Below the pieces are notes generated by a model that made no database searches, was not told the origin of the DNA, and worked only from the letters and a program-made list of their open reading frames with translations. A program made the translations under genes and the position numbers. Of a DNA stretch of 25,656 bases, positions 21,484 to 25,656 are shown piece after piece. Position 1 is the stretch's first letter. The number at the start of each line of letters is the position of its first letter. The DNA comes from a virus, in the IMG/VR virus record IMGVR_UViG_3300019093_000003, positions 1 through 25,656 of that record. One strand, written 5' to 3'.

Positions 21484-22266
21484 ATGGCAAGTTTTTTAGA
21501 TGATATAGTGGGTTTTACCAAAGGTTTGTTTACCGGTGGCGGCATTGGCGGTGACCTTGCAAGAACTGCACTAATGGGTTATGCATTAAATCAAATTAAC
21601 AGCAGTGTTACAAAAGAAAACACAGCAACAAACAGTACCGTTGCAACCAGTCCCGAAGTAGATAAAGGTGTTCGTCTACAGGTAACACCAGATGCCAATC
21701 ACAAAATTCCTGTAGTATATGGAAGTGCTTACCTAGGAGGTATTATCACTGACGCAGAGATCAGCAATAACAATACCACTATGCACTATGTTGTAACTAT
21801 TTGTGAAAAAACCGGCACCAAGATCAGTGATAATTTATCTAGCAGTTTTACCTTCGAAGATATCTATCTAGATGATCAGCGCTGCGTATTCAATAGCGAT
21901 GGTTATACTGTAAATTACACAGTAGATAGAGACGGTAATCTAGATTACAGTGCAAATGGATTAATTCGAATTTATTGTTATAATGGCAACAGCAGCAGTC
22001 CGGTTGTGCCCGACAATTATACAAATCCTGCGTTGCAGCCTGCCTATGATATCATGCCCAGTTGGAATAGCAATTATACCATGAGCAATTTGATTTTTGT
22101 AATTGTAGAAGTAAATTACAGCAAAGAAAAAAATATTACTAGTATACCTACAGTTATTTTTCATATGAACAATAGCATGACCTTGCCAGGTGATTGCTTA
22201 TATGATTATATGACCAATAGCCGCTATGGCGCCGGTATAGATCCAACGGAGATTTATTCACAATGA
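21484..22266 (+). CDS. gpJ-like central tail hub, N-terminal part, 260 aa
   Basis: AAGGAAG precedes ATG 21484. After an N-terminal Gly-rich hydrophobic segment (FTGGGIGGDLARTALMGYAL), the motif IPVVYGSAYLGGIITDA (from about residue 74) and the segment FHMNNSMTLPGDCLYDYMTN with SRYGAGI (about 226-252) match the N-terminal domains of lambda gpJ-type receptor/hub proteins. In normal homologs the chain continues past the xRYGxG motif into further hub domains. Here a TGA at 22264-22266 ends it right after IDPTEIYSQ, and the continuation (SLQQLNGFANT) appears in the next frame, starting at the overlapping ATG. The hub is therefore made in pieces. Confidence 0.82.
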   Translation: MASFLDDIVGFTKGLFTGGGIGGDLARTALMGYALNQINSSVTKENTATNSTVATSPEVDKGVRLQVTPDANHKIPVVYGSAYLGGIITDAEISNNNTTMHYVVTICEKTGTKISDNLSSSFTFEDIYLDDQRCVFNSDGYTVNYTVDRDGNLDYSANGLIRIYCYNGNSSSPVVPDNYTNPALQPAYDIMPSWNSNYTMSNLIFVIVEVNYSKEKNITSIPTVIFHMNNSMTLPGDCLYDYMTNSRYGAGIDPTEIYSQ

Positions 22267-23957
22267 ACAGTTTACAACAACTTAATGGGTTTGCTAATAC
22301 CATTGTGGTATACCAAGATGAACGACCTTATAGCGGAACATTTGGTAATACTACCAATCAATCGGTGCAAGTGGGACAAGGTGGTTGGTTTATCGCCCCC
22401 ACTGGTATACAAATATTGGATCTCGTAAGCGCCCCCAATTTGACCTACAGTGTAAATTTAAGTGCTGTGTATTCTGCAGCCAATATTGTGTTCACTTGGC
22501 CCACAGTGAGCGGCACCACAACCACTAGTGGCAACGGTATATATGCGGTTACCGGTATTAACACATTAGAAAAATGGGCATTGATTACTAGTCCCAACGT
22601 GAGCCTAGGTAATGTTTTGTTTCAAAGTAATTTTAGTTTTTCCAGCAATCTAGCAGATGGCGCCGGCAATTTATTTGTATGGAACACAGCAGCAACAATT
22701 AATCCTTTGACTAGTATAGTCACTAGTTATACCTACGCAGAAGATTTGGCCAGCAATTTAAGTTTAGCCATCACTGATAGCAATAACAGTCCATCCAACA
22801 GTTATACATTGGTATTTTCTCAAACTAGTCCCAGCGTGGGCAGCAATGCTGGCAGATTTATCAGCAATGGAGTATATGGTAATTACGGAGATAATTTAAC
22901 CTTAACTGGCACCAAATCCAGTATTAATAACACTGTTGTGGCATATGATCCGCCTCCAGATTATACTTCTGCCATTACATTAAATTATGCTGCTACAAAA
23001 TACATTGGTAACGTGGCAAATACCAGTGTTACCGGCGTGACCATTAATATGACCAATAGCACAAATCACAACGAATATTCGTCTACTGGTAATTTAGGAT
23101 CCATTGTGATCAGAGAAGGTCGCAGTTATTTGAATGGTTTTGGTATTCTTGATCAAGAAGATTATCCAGGAGAACGCACCTATCAAATACAATTCCTAGT
23201 GGCCAATACACAAATAGGTAGAATATATTATAATGGCATATCATATGAAGGTAATTGCACAATTACCGGAACAAAAACTGCCATCAATGCAAATTTATCT
23301 AATACCAGCAGCACTTATGTATTGGCCAACAACAAAATAGGCAGCACCACAGTGACTTTTAATTTAACTAGAACCAGTCCGGGTCCTACAGTATTGGCCA
23401 GCAATGTCACAGCCAATCTAGCCACAGTGGCACCTACCTTGGGCAGTCAATGGCAAGATGGAAAATATATCGGCACAGTGAATAATAATTATTTGGTTTG
23501 TTACGACGCTAGATCCAGTGGATTATATCGATGGGTCGAAAGTTATGCACCTAATCCAGATGATTTCCCCACACTATTTCCAGGCAACAATGCAGTCAGC
23601 ATGAGTAATGGTGTTCAAAATACCACTAATATAGTGGCTGCACAAGCAGGATATGGACCTGGAGGCACTAGTGCCAATTGGTATACGGCAGTGAATACAG
23701 CCGACAGTGAATGGTTTGGTTCTAGCGATTGGTATTTGCCTGCATACGATGAATTGTATTTGGCAGGACAGCAAGGTGCTTTAAGCACAGGTTATGCCTA
23801 TTGGTCTAGCACAGTCAGTGCATATTCTCAATTGAATATATACGGAGTCTCACAAGATTCCACACTGGGCACTACACAATTTACCAATAGTTTTAGACTT
23901 GCTCGCACACGCGGTTATAATTATTATCTTGCGGTTATGCGTCGCTTACCAGTTTAA
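22263..23957 (+). CDS. Hub-linked receptor-type protein with C-terminal DUF1566/Lcl_C-like domain, 564 aa
   Basis: The start overlaps the previous stop (ATGA). The first ~19 residues (MNSLQQLNGFANTIVVYQD) look like gpJ-type hub sequence continuing from the upstream gene. Residues about 30-390 are beta-rich, Asn/Thr/Ser-rich repeats resembling extracellular sandwich domains. From about residue 392 there is a DUF1566/Lcl_C-like domain: GSQWQDGKYIGT, NGVQNTTNIVAAQAGYGPGG, SDWYLPAYDELYLAGQQ, YAYWSSTV and a final RGYNYYLAVMRRLPV. Such domains (C-type-lectin-like in some families) occur in phage host-recognition proteins and bacterial surface proteins. The gene interrupts an otherwise contiguous hub. 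It is probably a receptor-binding or decorative protein carried on the tail tip. Confidence 0.75.
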   Translation: MNSLQQLNGFANTIVVYQDERPYSGTFGNTTNQSVQVGQGGWFIAPTGIQILDLVSAPNLTYSVNLSAVYSAANIVFTWPTVSGTTTTSGNGIYAVTGINTLEKWALITSPNVSLGNVLFQSNFSFSSNLADGAGNLFVWNTAATINPLTSIVTSYTYAEDLASNLSLAITDSNNSPSNSYTLVFSQTSPSVGSNAGRFISNGVYGNYGDNLTLTGTKSSINNTVVAYDPPPDYTSAITLNYAATKYIGNVANTSVTGVTINMTNSTNHNEYSSTGNLGSIVIREGRSYLNGFGILDQEDYPGERTYQIQFLVANTQIGRIYYNGISYEGNCTITGTKTAINANLSNTSSTYVLANNKIGSTTVTFNLTRTSPGPTVLASNVTANLATVAPTLGSQWQDGKYIGTVNNNYLVCYDARSSGLYRWVESYAPNPDDFPTLFPGNNAVSMSNGVQNTTNIVAAQAGYGPGGTSANWYTAVNTADSEWFGSSDWYLPAYDELYLAGQQGALSTGYAYWSSTVSAYSQLNIYGVSQDSTLGTTQFTNSFRLARTRGYNYYLAVMRRLPV

Positions 23958-23966
23958 GGAAACACA

Positions 23967-25403
23967 ATGACAGGATATACATCAGGCTACCTATATAGAA
24001 TAAATGGTGTGATCAGCACTGATAAAACTGTATTACAAAATTTAGAAACATTGGCCAGCGCGGCCGGCAGTTTCTTAAGTTATGACATACATGACAGCAG
24101 ATGGAGTGTGATCATCAATAGGGCCAATGTCAGCATTGCATCATTCGATGATAGCAATATTATAGGATCTATTAGTATCAGCAGTACAGGTCTTAGCGAA
24201 TTATACAACAGTGTTAAATTGCAATTTCCACATATTGATTTGAAAGATAATCTAGATTATGTAACATTGACCATACCAGATGGAGATAGAAATACCAATG
24301 AACCAGACAATGAATTGAATCTACAATATGATATATTGAATGATCCAGTACAGGCTCAATATCTAGCATTCATCGAATTAAAACAAAATCGATTAGACAC
24401 AGCGATCACTTTCAATACCGATTACAGTCATATGAATCTAAAAGCCGGAGATATCATAGATGTAACCAATGATATTTTGGGCTATGATGGTCAAACGTTT
24501 CGCATTATCAGCATCAGCGAAAGCGATGAATCTGATGGTTCCATTATTTTAACCGTTAGAGCATTGATATACGATGCCACAATATATGATACAACGGATC
24601 TCTACAGATATTTGCGCAGCGAAGTCACAGGTATTACAACGCAGGGCAATATTGGAATTCCGGGTTCGCCAACAATTAACAAATATGAAGTAAATAGTCG
24701 CCCACGTATATTGATAGAAAGCACCAGCCCCGTAGGCACAGTGACCGGCATGGAATTTTGGTATACCAGCAATGCCAACGTGGCCCTTGATCAAAATCGT
24801 CAATACACATTGCTGGGCACCACAGTGCCCACATTAGGTAATGTGTTTGCCTATGGCACGGAGGTGGAATTTGAATACGCAGGCACTTTGGCCAATAGTT
24901 TTTATGTTAAAACTAGGGGTATCAATAGTCAAACTGCAGGACCATTCAGCAATGCAGTGGCCACAAGTTATACACCAGTGCAGACCACAGATGCAGTTGG
25001 CGTGGCCACACAGGTCAAAGATAGTGGTGGCAACAATATTCTAAGCACATTGACACTGAGTGCATTGTTATCGTTATTAAATGGATTATTTCAAGGTAAT
25101 ACCACGGTGGGAACTCAATGGGGCAATGCATTAAGCACTAGTCAGGCGGGTGTAAGTAGTCTAACAGCAGGATCCGGCATATCATTAAGTGCTAGCACAG
25201 GTAGTGTAATTATTAGCGCACCAGGTAGCGGTGTTACCAGCATTATTGCCGGCAATGGTATTAGCATTAGCAGCAGCACAGGTAATGTAACTGTGAGTGC
25301 CAATGCCACTAGTGGTCTATGGCAAGGAGCAGCACGTTATGTTCAAAGCACTACACCATCGGGCTCATTGAATAATGGCGACGTTTGGTTTAAGATTCCT
25401 TGA
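23967..25403 (+). CDS. gpJ-like central tail hub, C-terminal part, 478 aa
   Basis: AAGGAAA precedes ATG 23967. It opens with sequence that in gpJ-type proteins follows the N-terminal hub domains (GYLYRINGVISTDKTVLQNL, then AGSFLSYDIHDSRWSVII). A hub domain follows (LNLQYDILNDPVQAQYLAFI, then LKAGDIIDVTNDILGYDGQT), then a fibronectin-III-like region (about 240-340: RILIESTSPVGTVTGMEFWY). The tail is repetitive (SIIAGNGISISSSTGNVTVS) and ends SGSLNNGDVWFKIP. It presumably assembles with the 260-aa part as the tail-tip hub. The fibre gene starts 10 bases later. Confidence 0.82.
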   Translation: MTGYTSGYLYRINGVISTDKTVLQNLETLASAAGSFLSYDIHDSRWSVIINRANVSIASFDDSNIIGSISISSTGLSELYNSVKLQFPHIDLKDNLDYVTLTIPDGDRNTNEPDNELNLQYDILNDPVQAQYLAFIELKQNRLDTAITFNTDYSHMNLKAGDIIDVTNDILGYDGQTFRIISISESDESDGSIILTVRALIYDATIYDTTDLYRYLRSEVTGITTQGNIGIPGSPTINKYEVNSRPRILIESTSPVGTVTGMEFWYTSNANVALDQNRQYTLLGTTVPTLGNVFAYGTEVEFEYAGTLANSFYVKTRGINSQTAGPFSNAVATSYTPVQTTDAVGVATQVKDSGGNNILSTLTLSALLSLLNGLFQGNTTVGTQWGNALSTSQAGVSSLTAGSGISLSASTGSVIISAPGSGVTSIIAGNGISISSSTGNVTVSANATSGLWQGAARYVQSTTPSGSLNNGDVWFKIP

Positions 25404-25413
25404 AGATCGATCT

Positions 25414-25656
25414 ATGCCCACAATTACTACTAACGATTTAAAGATTTGGAATGGCAGTGAATTTAATACACCTAGCCAAATACAAGTTTATAATGGATCA
25501 ACGTTTGGTAACGTAAGCAATGTTTATGTTCGTAAAGACGGATCATGGGTTCAATCGTGGCCTGCGATTACTAGTAATGTGGTATTCAGTGCTTTTACTC
25601 CAGATTGGGTTTTTATTGGTCGCAATGGCACAGATGATGATATCTATTATGCCAAT
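25414..25656 (+). CDS. 5' part of the tail fibre gene that continues at base 1
   Basis: ATG at 25414, 10 bases after the stop of the gpJ-like C-terminal gene, with a weak purine-rich stretch (GAAGATCGA) upstream. It encodes 40 residues up to 25533 and then continues in the same phase into the sequence at base 1. Bases 25534-25656 duplicate 1-123. The first residues (MPTITTNDLKIWNGSEFNT) match the style of short phage fibre N-termini. See the entry at 1-1254 for the rest of the 457-aa product. Confidence 0.8.
   Translation, partial: MPTITTNDLKIWNGSEFNTPSQIQVYNGSTFGNVSNVYVRKDGSWVQSWPAITSNVVFSAFTPDWVFIGRNGTDDDIYYAN
25534..25656. repeat. Right copy of 123-bp terminal direct repeat
   Basis: Exact copy of bases 1-123. 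The unique genome would end at 25533. Confidence 0.97.

Noticed and set aside
22263-23957. Diversity-generating retroelement target (C-type-lectin-like C-terminus in the Lcl_C-like protein)
   Set aside because: No reverse transcriptase and no template repeat resembling the gene's 3' end were found in a genome that appears complete.
1-25656. CRISPR array, tRNA, rRNA or insertion sequence
   Set aside because: No regularly spaced short repeats, no tRNA cloverleaf with CCA end, no rRNA-like sequence and no transposase-like frame were seen on either strand.

Overview
The window reads as a complete, circularly permuted genome of a small tailed phage (siphovirus). The last 123 bases repeat the first 123 exactly, and a tail-fibre reading frame runs unbroken across the junction, giving a unique length of 25,533 bp. 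Every gene I can support is on the + strand. Consensus sigma70-type promoters and Shine-Dalgarno (SD) sites point to a bacterial host with an ordinary housekeeping polymerase. The lambda-like tail genes (G/GT frameshift chaperones, lambda-type tape measure, gpJ-like hub) suggest a Gram-negative host. I cannot name the host. Composition is moderately AT-rich. The tetranucleotide AGCT appears to be completely absent.

Layout, starting at the packaging genes. 9000-9809 is an unrecognised 269-aa gene carrying a cluster of CGCGAGA inverted repeats around a very AT-rich spacer. 10004-13390 holds small terminase, large terminase and portal. 13393-16744 holds a conserved small head-cluster protein, scaffold, major capsid protein, connector, tail terminator-like protein and major tail tube protein, ending at a terminator (16800-16826). 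16852-20207 holds a 59-aa protein, the tail assembly chaperones G and GT (joined by a -1 slippery site), an HK97-gp10-like protein and the tape measure. 20213-25403 holds two minor tail/hub proteins and a gpJ-like central hub split over three frames, the middle one carrying a DUF1566/Lcl_C-like domain. 25414 through the junction to 5955 holds fibre and adhesin genes: a beta-propeller-like fibre, a 168-aa protein, a long collagen-containing fibre and a glycine-rich adhesin. A holin-like (XhlA-type) membrane protein and three small proteins follow up to 6765.

6785-8485 is an independent accessory unit: a TTGACT-17-TATAAT promoter, three unrecognised small genes, an HNH endonuclease, and a Rho-independent terminator. 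The T-tract of that terminator overlaps the -35 box of a second TTGACT-17-TATAAT promoter. The ATG of the next gene (66 aa) sits at that promoter's expected transcription start, so its mRNA may be leaderless. A third promoter (8849-8876) and a palindrome precede the 269-aa gene and the packaging/head operon.

The gene set is unusual. Head, packaging and tail modules look complete, but I see no DNA polymerase, helicase, primase, integrase, repressor, methyltransferase or endolysin. The phage therefore either relies wholly on host (or helper) replication and lysis functions, or encodes them in the unrecognised genes at 6.3-9.8 kb.
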